The position numbers and the translations under genes are program-made. DNA of 35,517 bases from NCBI GenBank assembly GCA_013044185.1, contig JABEUX010000018.1:1-35517 (forward strand). Direction: 5' to 3'. Under the pieces are notes generated by a model. It made no database searches. It was not told the origin of the DNA and worked only from the letters and a program-made list of their open reading frames with translations. The stretch's first letter is position 1, and every line of letters starts with the position of its first letter. Below are positions 26,041 to 35,345 of this stretch, piece after piece. The stretch comes from Vulcanimicrobiota bacterium (GTDB lineage: Bacteria; Vulcanimicrobiota; Vulcanimicrobiia; Vulcanimicrobiales; Vulcanimicrobiaceae).

Positions 26041-26958
26041 CTACTTCGTGGCGAATCGCCGAAAGAGCCGCGCGAAGAACGATTCATGCGGCTGCGACCC
26101 GTGCGCTCCCGAGGCGGCCGGCGGCGGCGTCGCCGGAAGTTCGATCCCGCGGGCGAAGAGCGCGCTGCGCACGTGATCTTCGAGAACGAGCGGAGCGCTG
26201 CGATCGGCGGCCTCCTCCATCGCGATATGCGCGAGCATCGTGAGGCGTCGCGGAAGCCCCGCTGCAGCTCGGATGAGCACCTCGCGTGCCTCCGGTGAGA
26301 AGATCGCTCGCCCCGGCGGTAAGCCGGCGCGCGTGAGGCGATAATCGAGCAGGGCCGAGGCCATCCCGTCATCGAGGCGATCGAGCCGGAGCCAGCCATC
26401 GACGCGGTCGGCGAGATTTCCGCGCGCTTCGATTCGCAGCGCCAGTTCACTCTGACCAAAGAGCAGAATATTGAGGAGTTTTTTCGCCGGAACTTGGTAG
26501 TTCAGCAGCATGCGCAGCGCTTCGAGATTCGCATCGCTGAGGTTCTGCGCCTCGTCGATGATGAGGACGAGGGTCCGCTTCTCGAGGATCGCCGACTCGA
26601 AGAGAAAGTTCTTCAGCGCGTTCTTGAGCGCCGCGCTCGAACGTGGCGGCAACGCGAGGCCGAAGACCTTGCCAACCGCCACCAAAAACTCCGTGTCGCT
26701 CGCGAAGGTGGGGTCGAGAATCTTGCCGAGGACGATCGCGTCGTCGGAGAGCAACTCTTGCTCCAGGGCGGCGCAGAGGCTGGTCTTCCCGGTTCCCGGC
26801 TCGCCGAGTACCACCGTCATCCCGCGCGAAGCATCGACCGAGGCAGAGAGCCGCGTTCGGGCCTTCGCCAACGCGCCGAGCTCGCAGTAAAAAAACGGAT
26901 CCGCGGTGTCCAGAAAGGGATCCCGCTCGAGCCCAAAGTGTCGATGATAGCGCGCCAT
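26041..26958 (-). CDS. ExeA/GspA-type AAA ATPase
   Basis: HFGLERDPFLDTADPFFYC N-terminus, Walker A GEPGTGKTSL, Walker B LVLIIDEAQNL, and LLFGQSEL. Confidence 0.9.
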   Translation of the reverse strand: MARYHRHFGLERDPFLDTADPFFYCELGALAKARTRLSASVDASRGMTVVLGEPGTGKTSLCAALEQELLSDDAIVLGKILDPTFASDTEFLVAVGKVFGLALPPRSSAALKNALKNFLFESAILEKRTLVLIIDEAQNLSDANLEALRMLLNYQVPAKKLLNILLFGQSELALRIEARGNLADRVDGWLRLDRLDDGMASALLDYRLTRAGLPPGRAIFSPEAREVLIRAAAGLPRRLTMLAHIAMEEAADRSAPLVLEDHVRSALFARGIELPATPPPAASGAHGSQPHESFFARLFRRFATK

Positions 26959-27059
26959 GCAGCGGAGGTTATTGGCGCTATGGGCGGAGAATCATCTCGA
27001 CGGGGGGTGTGCTTACGGGGCGCACGCACCACCGACCGCGGACCCGGTCTTGAGGCGCC

Positions 27060-28382
27060 TTGCCGACTGCCGTGATGCTCTCGGCACTCTCGTTGCCTTG
27101 GAGTAAGATGCAGCAACACGTTCCTCAAGTGGTTGACTCGATGCTGCGCGTGGTTCGAACCGAGTTCGATGGCCGGTACTACAGAGAGACCTACCGCGAC
27201 GTCGCGCTCTCCGGAATAGATCCGGTATACCATTATGTGAATTATGGATGGAAGGAAGGCCGGCGTCCCCGCGCCGATTTCGATCCAACCACCTATCTCC
27301 AGTGCAACCAGGACGTCGCATCGGCAGGCGTCGAGCCGTTCTATCATTATCTCAAGCATGGTCGCCGCGAAGCTCGCGCCCCGTACGGCAAGGTGATGGC
27401 GGCCGTTCCTCATGCTCCCGCTCCGACCGTATCGATCCTCGTGCCGGCATTCCGTCCCGACTTTTTGGATATCTGTATTTCGAGCGCTCTGGGGCAATCG
27501 TACGGAGATTTCGAACTTCTTATAAGTGACGATTCGATAGGCGACTCCGTACAGTCGGTAGTCTCAAAATGGCAAGACGAAAGAATTCGGTATATAAATA
27601 ACCCAAATCGCCAGCAGCCCGGCGCCAATCGCGATTGTTTGATTGAAAATGCCAGAGGGCGTTATCTGAAGTTTCTTTTTGACGATGATTTTTTGTTGCC
27701 TAAGTCAGTATCAACATTAGTTACACTCGCCGATGAGCTTGAAGCAGACTTGGCATTTCATTCACGATATGAAGTGGACAAGAATGGAAAAATTCTCGAA
27801 GCAACGATCCCCTTTGGCTTTGATAAGTCACGTTTATTTGAAAAACACGAATTTGCGGAACGAGTCGTGAGCGTTTCAGGAAATATCATTGGCGAACCGA
27901 GCAATATACTCATCGCCGGCGAGTCTCTGCGTCGACTCGATCGGCCGTTTATGTTGCACGAGCGTAGGATGCGATTTCTGACGGACGTCGCTCTTTATTG
28001 CAACTTCTTCGCAGCCGACATGAAGATCGCGTTAATTGGGTATTTGGGGAGCGCGTTTCGTCGGCATTCCTCACAGAACTCCCAGGCAAAGGGAGCCATA
28101 TATTCAGCAGGCATCTTCGAGTGGGAGTTTATCCTTCGCTGGGCCGCCGATCGAGGCTGGGTCGACGAAGCAAGCTATTTGCGAGCCATGGCCCGACTGC
28201 TGGTTGAACTCTATCGGCCGAATTATGTCGACTTTCCCGAGCTGAACGGATTTATCGCTTTGGCCGGGCGAGGCAGCAATGGGAAATATCTAACGGCCGA
28301 GTTTTTAGAGGTTCTCGATTCGGCACACGCGGTCGTTGATTCACGGGTGGGGCATTCTTCGCCCATGCGAGCGATCGACTAG
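27060..28382 (+). CDS. GT2 family glycosyltransferase with N-terminal repeat module
   Basis: FDGRYYRETYRDVALSGIDPVYHYVNYGWKEGRRP / FDPTTYLQCNQDVASAGVEPFYHYLKHGRREARAP tandem repeats, then VSILVPAFRPDFLDICISSALGQSYGDFELLISDDS GT2 core. Confidence 0.88.
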   Translation: MPTAVMLSALSLPWSKMQQHVPQVVDSMLRVVRTEFDGRYYRETYRDVALSGIDPVYHYVNYGWKEGRRPRADFDPTTYLQCNQDVASAGVEPFYHYLKHGRREARAPYGKVMAAVPHAPAPTVSILVPAFRPDFLDICISSALGQSYGDFELLISDDSIGDSVQSVVSKWQDERIRYINNPNRQQPGANRDCLIENARGRYLKFLFDDDFLLPKSVSTLVTLADELEADLAFHSRYEVDKNGKILEATIPFGFDKSRLFEKHEFAERVVSVSGNIIGEPSNILIAGESLRRLDRPFMLHERRMRFLTDVALYCNFFAADMKIALIGYLGSAFRRHSSQNSQAKGAIYSAGIFEWEFILRWAADRGWVDEASYLRAMARLLVELYRPNYVDFPELNGFIALAGRGSNGKYLTAEFLEVLDSAHAVVDSRVGHSSPMRAID

Positions 28383-28383
28383 G

Positions 28384-29112
28384 ATGCCGGATGTCGAGGG
28401 TGGCGGCCCCACATTCCCTAAGCACGACTACGACGAGTATCCGAAAACCCTCGCCCCGGACGATTTTTGGGGGCAGGTTCGGAGAACGGTACATGGAGCG
28501 CCCATCGACGATCTGCAAATATCGATGATCGTCACAGCGGTACGTGATGGCCTGCTATTCACGCCAAAAGATGGTTTGTTGGATATCGCTTGTGGAAACG
28601 GGGCGCTATCGAAGGAATTTTTTAGCAATATTGCATCGTTTTACGGAATCGACTCCTCGGAATATTTGATTCAGGTAGCCAAAAAAAACTTTGCCCGTCC
28701 ACCGGACTTCACTTTCGATCGCCTTTTTATACGTGAAATGATAGGCGATCCCACCACGAATGTTAGGGTCACCAAAGCGCTCTGCTACGGAAGCTTTTCC
28801 TATTTTAGTTACGATGATGCGAATGAACTCATTTTTAAATTGCCGCTAAAATGCCCGAATCTTACAAAATTATATATTGGAAATATTCCGGATTTAGAGC
28901 GCGCTCGAAAGTTTTACGGAGAAGTGGATATCGAAGCAGCCTCGCTCGCGCGACATCAATCGCAGATCGGCATTTGGCGATCTCAAAGTGAAATGATGGA
29001 ACTGGCACTCAGCGCCGGGTGGTCGTGCGAAGTGCGATTTATGCCAAGCTCGTTTTACGCATCGCATTACCGGTTTGATGCGATTTTGTCGCGATTGGTT
29101 AAACCTAACTAA
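28384..29112 (+). CDS. SAM-dependent methyltransferase
   Basis: Motif I LLDIACGNGALSKEFF...YGIDSSEYLIQVAKKNF. Start revised to ATG 28384, just after the GT2 stop. Confidence 0.8.
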   Translation: MPDVEGGGPTFPKHDYDEYPKTLAPDDFWGQVRRTVHGAPIDDLQISMIVTAVRDGLLFTPKDGLLDIACGNGALSKEFFSNIASFYGIDSSEYLIQVAKKNFARPPDFTFDRLFIREMIGDPTTNVRVTKALCYGSFSYFSYDDANELIFKLPLKCPNLTKLYIGNIPDLERARKFYGEVDIEAASLARHQSQIGIWRSQSEMMELALSAGWSCEVRFMPSSFYASHYRFDAILSRLVKPN

Positions 29113-30506
29113 TGGAACGAGGAATTGGTTCGACAATTATTACCATTAATGGCGTGCCGTTTGAAATAAAGGTCGCTCTTTCGTTCGACGACATCGATGC
29201 GAATGGTGTAGCGTGGTGCGAGCCGGTCCGCGCACTTATCGCAAAACCGGAAGATTCGGTGCGCCTTCTAGGAACGTTAGTGGTTATTGCCGCAATCTGC
29301 CGCGATAGCGGCCGTCTGGAAGAAGCATTTGGCGCCCTGCGTATGGCGCGAAGAATGGCCAATACGCCAATACACTCGATCGACGGCTCGATTGCTAATC
29401 TTCTAGGGGAACTTAGGCCGCTTGAAGCTACGAGTAAAGCATATGAGATTATCTCGTATGATTCCGAGCCGAACCGTTTTATGGGCCATTTGAAAGTGAG
29501 TCGCATATACGAAAGCATATATCATCCGGGTCTTCCTTATGGAGGATTACTGGGGATTGTCGGGTATGAGCCATGCGTTAAACCAATATCAGTCGATAAT
29601 TTGTCATTCCACGTTATACGTCAGGATCGTATAGTTGCAACCGTACCGTTACTTGTGTATGCCGATCACGTTGGATCGTGGGTTCGTTGGGTCGAGGGCA
29701 TGCCGGGAATGCCCGTCGAGATTAACTACGCGGATCACGTTCCAGAGCGGCATGAGATTAACAATGTAATCGCGACGCATTTGGTGTCGCTCGCGCGGAG
29801 ATATTCCATTCGTGAGTTACTCTTTCAATCGGTGCCTAATGACGGGGCGAGCCTTGCCCGAGCACTAGGCCGACGTTTTCGCTATTCGGCCGAACTGTGG
29901 GATCGGCCGATTGTTGATTTAACTTTAGAAAATGACCTGTTGTTTAAGGACGTTCGAAAGAGCTATAAGGCATCGATAAATTGGGGAATGCGAAACCTTC
30001 GGATGGAGTACCTATCTGGGAGTATGTTAGACGATATCGAAAAAGCCAGGGTGTATTCACTGTTTCGCACCTGTCAGGCTGATATGTATGCCCATTTCGG
30101 CGATGCCTTTAGCCGTCAACTTTTCGACGAAGCCTTGCATATGTGTACGCATGGCTCGGGTGAAGTTGCGATTTCGTATGAACTCGATAATAGTGTTTGC
30201 GGCGTCGTTATAAGTAGCGATGCCGGCGGAAAATCATACTATGCACTTGGAGGGTCGCGGGTTGTCGAAGGCCGTCGTAGTCCCTCGCATTGGCTCGTGT
30301 ATAATGCGATTCAGCGTGCCAAGGTCCGCGGTAACCGAGAGTATCACTTGGGAAGATTATTCGGGGCGCCGATATCGGTATCGGGTTACGCAACGCGAAT
30401 AATGTCAAAACGCGAAATTGACGTATCGTTTTTCAAGCATGGATTTTCGGAGCGTAGCGACCTGAGGTATGTGTATCGCTTTGTAACCGGTGCGATCGGT
30501 GGATAG
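29112..30506 (+). CDS. FemAB/GNAT-like acyl- or aminoacyltransferase
   Basis: RPIVDLTLENDLLFKDVRKSYKASINWGMRN...VCGVVISSDAGGKSYYALGGS...SHWLVYNAIQRAKVRGNREYHLGRLFG resembles FemAB/GNAT (lipid II glycyltransferase-like) proteins. Confidence 0.65.
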   Translation: MERGIGSTIITINGVPFEIKVALSFDDIDANGVAWCEPVRALIAKPEDSVRLLGTLVVIAAICRDSGRLEEAFGALRMARRMANTPIHSIDGSIANLLGELRPLEATSKAYEIISYDSEPNRFMGHLKVSRIYESIYHPGLPYGGLLGIVGYEPCVKPISVDNLSFHVIRQDRIVATVPLLVYADHVGSWVRWVEGMPGMPVEINYADHVPERHEINNVIATHLVSLARRYSIRELLFQSVPNDGASLARALGRRFRYSAELWDRPIVDLTLENDLLFKDVRKSYKASINWGMRNLRMEYLSGSMLDDIEKARVYSLFRTCQADMYAHFGDAFSRQLFDEALHMCTHGSGEVAISYELDNSVCGVVISSDAGGKSYYALGGSRVVEGRRSPSHWLVYNAIQRAKVRGNREYHLGRLFGAPISVSGYATRIMSKREIDVSFFKHGFSERSDLRYVYRFVTGAIGG

Positions 30507-30520
30507 CAGGATGCCGCAAC

Positions 30521-31258
30521 CTATCGGTGGGATCGTAATACGATAGCGGCGCTCTCGATAGCTTGAACGTCGATATTGTAATCGAGAACGTTCTTCAGCC
30601 TTGGAGGTTGAGTTGCGGATATGCAAACGTTATCGGTGCTGATAAAAAATGAGTTGTTGCCTTTTAGGGAAACCGTGGTCTCGAAGCGCGGGACGAGAAG
30701 TTCGGCGATGCGCTTGTGTTCGATCGCTGGGGCGTTTATAGCAAATGTGCCATCGCTCCTTAACAATGCGTTTACGCGGTCGTAGAAGTCGCCGGTTTTG
30801 AGAAACCCCGGGGCCTCAAGGAGTGAACCCCATACGTCGCAGCAGATAAGGTCGTACTTTTCGTGTGTGGCATTTAAAAACTCGGCGGCATCTGCATGAA
30901 TAAGGTGGACCATTGGATGATCCAATGAATAAAAAAAACGATGCGACACCTGAAATAGTTCTTGACATTGATCTACGATATCCAGCTCGGCTAATGGGAA
31001 CCATGTACGAACTGCATGAATCGCCACGCCCGCCCCGAGGCCAAGAAACAAGACGCGTTGTAGTTCGTTTGGGACGGCGAGGGCCGCATATGTTAAATGC
31101 CGGGTAAATTCATGGACGTGATACCACGGTTTGTCGCGCTTAATGGCTCCCTGACAGTGTGTAAAGGATGGGCCAAAGTAGAGTTGCCTTTGCGCTTCCC
31201 CGTCGGCGTCGAGAATTTCAGTAACGCGAATATCGGGCGACTGGTAGAGGATGTCCAT
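30521..31258 (-). CDS. Spermidine synthase-like methyltransferase-fold protein
   Basis: VLFLGLGAGVAIHAVRTWFPLAELDIVDQCQELFQVSHRFF...DLICCDVWG. Start set at internal ATG (MDILYQSPDIRV) with upstream GGAAG; the longer ORF reaches 31393. Confidence 0.75.
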   Translation of the reverse strand: MDILYQSPDIRVTEILDADGEAQRQLYFGPSFTHCQGAIKRDKPWYHVHEFTRHLTYAALAVPNELQRVLFLGLGAGVAIHAVRTWFPLAELDIVDQCQELFQVSHRFFYSLDHPMVHLIHADAAEFLNATHEKYDLICCDVWGSLLEAPGFLKTGDFYDRVNALLRSDGTFAINAPAIEHKRIAELLVPRFETTVSLKGNNSFFISTDNVCISATQPPRLKNVLDYNIDVQAIESAAIVLRSHR

Positions 31259-31492
31259 TTCGTGCTTCCTTATGCCGTGCAGGGCCGCGGATTTTCGATT
31301 CTTCGTGTCGGTTACGCTTTCCCGGCACATAAAACGGCCTTGAAAGGGATCCGACTGCGTGGGCTCGCCTACGAAAAAGCACTTGAGCTGCACGTCCTGC
31401 GGGGCCGAAGGGGAGTTCGGTGACGTCCGGCGGTATCGAGCTGATGAGCTAGGCAGGTTCCGCCCTGCGGGGTAAAAAACAGGATTACCGTG

Positions 31493-32710
31493 ATGTCGAA
31501 GGTTAGCGGAAAATTCGGGGTTTCGGACCTCGCTCGCTTCGGCGGGGAGAAGATGTTCGGTCGAGTTCGCGGCACCCCGAATTTGGTGCGGCCAAACGTC
31601 GAGCAGTTTTTGACCTATTCTCGCGAGTTCTTTGAAGCTCGACGGTATACGAACGCCGGACCTCTCGTTCGGCGGTTAGAGGCTCGGTTGGCGCACATGC
31701 ATGGAGTAAAGTATTGTATCGCGTTTGCGAACGCGTTTTGGGCGATCGTGATGACGATCCGTTCTCTCGCTCTAGAAGGACGGAGCGAATTGGTGATGCC
31801 ATCGCTGACCTATCGCCGCCTCGCGGATATCGTTTCCTGGACGGGCCTCACGCCGCATTTTTGTGAAGTTAATAAAGACACGTTAGCTATGGATCCGAAA
31901 TTTGCGGTGAAGGCCGTCAACGAGCGGACCGCCCTACTCTTGGCTCCCCATCCGATCGTCAACAACTGTGACGTCGCCGGCATGGAGGAGCTTTCGGCGA
32001 AAACGAAAATTCCGCTGGTATTCGATTCCGTTGAATCTGCTATGGAAACCTATCGCGGAACGATGATTGGTGGTTTTGGAAGGGCCGAGTGTTTTTCCAT
32101 GCACTCCAGTAAATTAATCAACGGATTCGAAGGCGGATACGTCACGACGAACGATGCGGTCCTCGCCGAGCGGCTAGGCTACGTTCGCGGCTTTGGCTTT
32201 GCAGCGGAAGATAGAGTCGTTGCCCTCGGATTGAATGCAAAACTCAACGAAGTGCACGCGGCGATGGCGCTCGCGGCTATCGACGATCTCCCCGCTCAAA
32301 TCGAACGAAATCGTGCAAAATACGTACTGTATCGAGAGTTGCTTCGAGGCATCCCGGAGATCCGCTTACTCGAGTTCGACGATAACGAAAAGCGATGTTA
32401 TAAAACGATTGTGGTCGAATTGTTGAATTCGTGGCCGTTAAGTCGCGGTCGAACGATCGATATATTGCATGCTGAGGGTGCGTTGGTGAGGCCGTATTAT
32501 TCTCCTCCGCAGCATCTGAAGAAAATGGCCTACGAGACGATCGCCGAGGATCTTAGCGAAACCGAACGGTTGGCAGAGCGATTCTTGCTGCTTCCGTGCG
32601 GCGCTCACGTAGATGAAGACGATATTTCGCAGGTGGTTGACTTGCTTGCGTTTCTGAGATCGCGTGCGGCGGAGATCGGGTCGGCGTTCGATCGGGCGGC
32701 GTTAGCATGA
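31493..32710 (+). CDS. DegT/DnrJ/EryC1/StrS-type PLP-dependent aminotransferase (divergent)
   Basis: RRYTNAGPLVRRLEARLAHMHGVKYCIAFANAF...VFDSVESAMETYRGTMIGGFGRAECFSMHSSKLINGFEGGYVTTND; candidate PLP lysine in HSSK. Confidence 0.85.
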   Translation: MSKVSGKFGVSDLARFGGEKMFGRVRGTPNLVRPNVEQFLTYSREFFEARRYTNAGPLVRRLEARLAHMHGVKYCIAFANAFWAIVMTIRSLALEGRSELVMPSLTYRRLADIVSWTGLTPHFCEVNKDTLAMDPKFAVKAVNERTALLLAPHPIVNNCDVAGMEELSAKTKIPLVFDSVESAMETYRGTMIGGFGRAECFSMHSSKLINGFEGGYVTTNDAVLAERLGYVRGFGFAAEDRVVALGLNAKLNEVHAAMALAAIDDLPAQIERNRAKYVLYRELLRGIPEIRLLEFDDNEKRCYKTIVVELLNSWPLSRGRTIDILHAEGALVRPYYSPPQHLKKMAYETIAEDLSETERLAERFLLLPCGAHVDEDDISQVVDLLAFLRSRAAEIGSAFDRAALA

Positions 32711-33906
32711 AGCAGAAGAAGCTGACAAGCGATTTTGCCGTCGCCGGCGGCGAAGCGACGTTTTCGGAAATACTCCCGGTCGGGCAGCTCTATTTCCCAT
32801 CCTGGGAGCGCTATGAAGCGGCGATGCGGGATATTTTCGAGCGCAAGTACTACACGAATCACGGCCCGCTGCTGGAACGATTGGAAGCGCGACTCGAGGA
32901 GTTCTTCGGCGTAAAACATGCAATTTGCGTTACGAATGCAACCGTCGGGCTCATCATGGTTGCGAAGGCGCTCTTTCGCGACGGGAAAATTATGGTGCCC
33001 GGGTTCACCTTTGTCGGAACCGCGCAGGCCGTCTCTATCGCCGGGCTCGATCCCGTGTTTTGCGACGTGGATGCGTCGACGCATCACCTGACGCCGGAGA
33101 CGCTCGATGCGGCATACGAGAACGAGGTTCGCGCGATTCTCGGGGTCAATTTATGGGGAGGGGCGGTGGATTTCGAAGCGCTTGATCTCTACGCTCGTTC
33201 CAAAGGTATTCCGATATTCTACGATTCGGCACACGGATTGGGTTCTCGCATCGCGGGCAAACCATTGGGAGGGTTTGGGCTCGCCGAGGTGTTTTCGTTC
33301 CACGCCACCAAGGTGCTTGGTTCGACTGAGGGCGGGTGTATCTGTACGAACGATAACGATCTCGCGGCGCTGCTTCGAAATATGCGTTGTGGGTATGGAA
33401 TGGGACGTATCGTAGAGGTCCCGGTCACCACGAACGGCCGGATGTCGGAGGCGCAAGCGGCGATCGCACTGATGAGCCTCGACGATCTCGAGGAGCACAT
33501 GGCGCGCAATCGAGCTCTGGCGTCGGGCTACGAGGATGCCTTACGCGACATACCGGGCCTCTCCATTTGTACGCCGACGGGAGTCGACGTTACGAACCGA
33601 CAGTATTTTGTTTGCGAAATCGACGAACGCGAGATGGGAATGTCGCGCAACGAGTTAGCGGAGGTTCTCAAGGCGGAAAACATCTATGCGCGTCGTTATT
33701 TTTTCCCGGGCGTGCACCGTAGCGTTCCCTACGCGGAGCGATATCCACAGTACGTTGAGAGCCTACCGACGACCGATGCGCTATGCGGGAGGCTTATTCA
33801 GCTTCCAATCGGCGCGCTCGTGACCGACGAGGACGTGAGGGTTATCGGCGACGTCATTCGGGGCGCGGTACGGCATGTTGAGGGGCTCCGGAAGCATCTC
33901 GCGTAA
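32707..33906 (+). CDS. DegT/DnrJ/EryC1/StrS-type PLP-dependent aminotransferase
   Basis: KYYTNHGPLLERLEARLEEFFGVKHAICVTNATVGLIM...YDSAHGLGSRIAGKPLGGFGLAEVFSFHATKVLGSTEGGCICTND; ATGA overlap with the preceding gene. Confidence 0.93.
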   Translation: MKQKKLTSDFAVAGGEATFSEILPVGQLYFPSWERYEAAMRDIFERKYYTNHGPLLERLEARLEEFFGVKHAICVTNATVGLIMVAKALFRDGKIMVPGFTFVGTAQAVSIAGLDPVFCDVDASTHHLTPETLDAAYENEVRAILGVNLWGGAVDFEALDLYARSKGIPIFYDSAHGLGSRIAGKPLGGFGLAEVFSFHATKVLGSTEGGCICTNDNDLAALLRNMRCGYGMGRIVEVPVTTNGRMSEAQAAIALMSLDDLEEHMARNRALASGYEDALRDIPGLSICTPTGVDVTNRQYFVCEIDEREMGMSRNELAEVLKAENIYARRYFFPGVHRSVPYAERYPQYVESLPTTDALCGRLIQLPIGALVTDEDVRVIGDVIRGAVRHVEGLRKHLA

Positions 33907-33910
33907 CAGC

Positions 33911-34633
33911 ATGCGCTTAGGCATCATGCAGCCGTATTTCTTCCCGAATCTCGGTCATTTCGCGCTGATCGCCCATACGGATCGTTGGATCGTTTTCGAT
34001 ATTACCCAGTATACGCCGAAATCGTGGATGACGCGAAACCGCGTACTCAAGCTCGAGGGTGGTTGGAGCTATATCAATCTTCCCGTTTGCGATTCATCGC
34101 GCTCGCAACGAATATACGAAGTTCGCGTCAACGAACCGGCTGCCGCCCAGGCGAAGCTCCTTGGGGCGTTGAGCCATTATCGTAAGCGAGCGCCGAATTC
34201 GTCGGCGGTCGAGGAGATCGTGCGAGAGTGCTTTAGGAGCTCCGAGGACTCGCTCGTCGCGATCAACGCACGCTCGCTACGAATCGTATGCGAATACCTC
34301 GGAATTCCTTTTCATTATGATATTTGCTCGACGATGGGACTCGAACTTCCCGATCGAGCCGGGCCGGGAGGCTGGGCACCACGAATCGCTGCAGCGGTAG
34401 GGGCGAGCGAGTATATCAATCCGATCGGTGGGCGAGAACTTTTCGACCCATTGGAATTTTCCTCGCGCGGTGTTCGGCTTGCCTTCCTCGAACCACCGGA
34501 TTTTCTCTATCGTACGGCCCCGTTCGCCTTCGAACCGGGGCTCTCGATCCTCGATGTGATGATGTGGAACGAGCCGGCGGCGATACGCTCTGCTTTGCAG
34601 GGCGCACGAATCGTTCCGGCTATTTCTTCGTAA
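33911..34633 (+). CDS. WbqC family protein
   Basis: MRLGIMQPYFFPNLGHFALIAHTDRWIVFDITQYTPKSWMTRNRVLK...INLPV; start revised to ATG 33911. Confidence 0.88.
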   Translation: MRLGIMQPYFFPNLGHFALIAHTDRWIVFDITQYTPKSWMTRNRVLKLEGGWSYINLPVCDSSRSQRIYEVRVNEPAAAQAKLLGALSHYRKRAPNSSAVEEIVRECFRSSEDSLVAINARSLRIVCEYLGIPFHYDICSTMGLELPDRAGPGGWAPRIAAAVGASEYINPIGGRELFDPLEFSSRGVRLAFLEPPDFLYRTAPFAFEPGLSILDVMMWNEPAAIRSALQGARIVPAISS

Positions 34634-35330
34634 AGAGAAAGAACGGCTCCAACGGATTGCAGCCGTAGTGAGCGGCGTCGTGCTGAGGAAGCACGTGTTC
34701 GTGCGGGAACAAGTTCCCCTCGAGCCCGGAGCTGCGAATACAATCGGCGACGTCGCGTCCGAAAAGACGAACGTGGTCTTCCTGGCCGTAGAAAAAGCGT
34801 GCTTGCTCCGGCGAAATGCCGCCGATAAACTCCAAGCGGAACTTCAGGGTCGGGACGTAGGGCGTCTGCGCGACGAGATAACCGTCGGGTACGAGCGTTC
34901 GATGGAATTCGCGCGATGCGGCTTCCGGGTCGGAGACATGCTCGAGCACGTGGTTGCAAATGATGAGGTCGAAACTGTCGTCGGGAAACTCCATCCGCTC
35001 GCAATCGACGCGTAGGAACTCCGGCGAGGTTGGAAAGAGATCGCCGCGGATATATTCGGCGGGGTGACGGGCGGCGATAAGCGGCGCAACTTTGGCTTCC
35101 GGCGCGATATGGAGAATGCGCGCTCCCTTCATGCGGTCGGCGAGCCCGGAGACCGTGAGGTAGAGCCAGAGGTGGCGATCGCGATCGTTGCAGCCGCAGT
35201 GCGGACAGAGATAGTGCTGAAGATCGGATCCGACGGTTCCCATCATCACCATCAAGGGACTACGGGCATCGGCATGGGGATGCGGCAACCAGGCGTCGAC
35301 CTGGGTCTCGCAGAGGGCGCAGAAGGGCAC
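34620..35330 (-). CDS. Class I SAM-dependent methyltransferase with N-terminal Cys-rich segment
   Basis: CALC...CPHCGCNDRDRHLW N-terminal cysteines; DSFDLIICNHVLEHVSDPEAASREFHRTLVPDGYLVAQTPY type-11 methyltransferase motif. Confidence 0.88.
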   Translation of the reverse strand: MPFCALCETQVDAWLPHPHADARSPLMVMMGTVGSDLQHYLCPHCGCNDRDRHLWLYLTVSGLADRMKGARILHIAPEAKVAPLIAARHPAEYIRGDLFPTSPEFLRVDCERMEFPDDSFDLIICNHVLEHVSDPEAASREFHRTLVPDGYLVAQTPYVPTLKFRLEFIGGISPEQARFFYGQEDHVRLFGRDVADCIRSSGLEGNLFPHEHVLPQHDAAHYGCNPLEPFFLFTKK

Positions 35331-35345
35331 CGCGCTACCCCGCGC

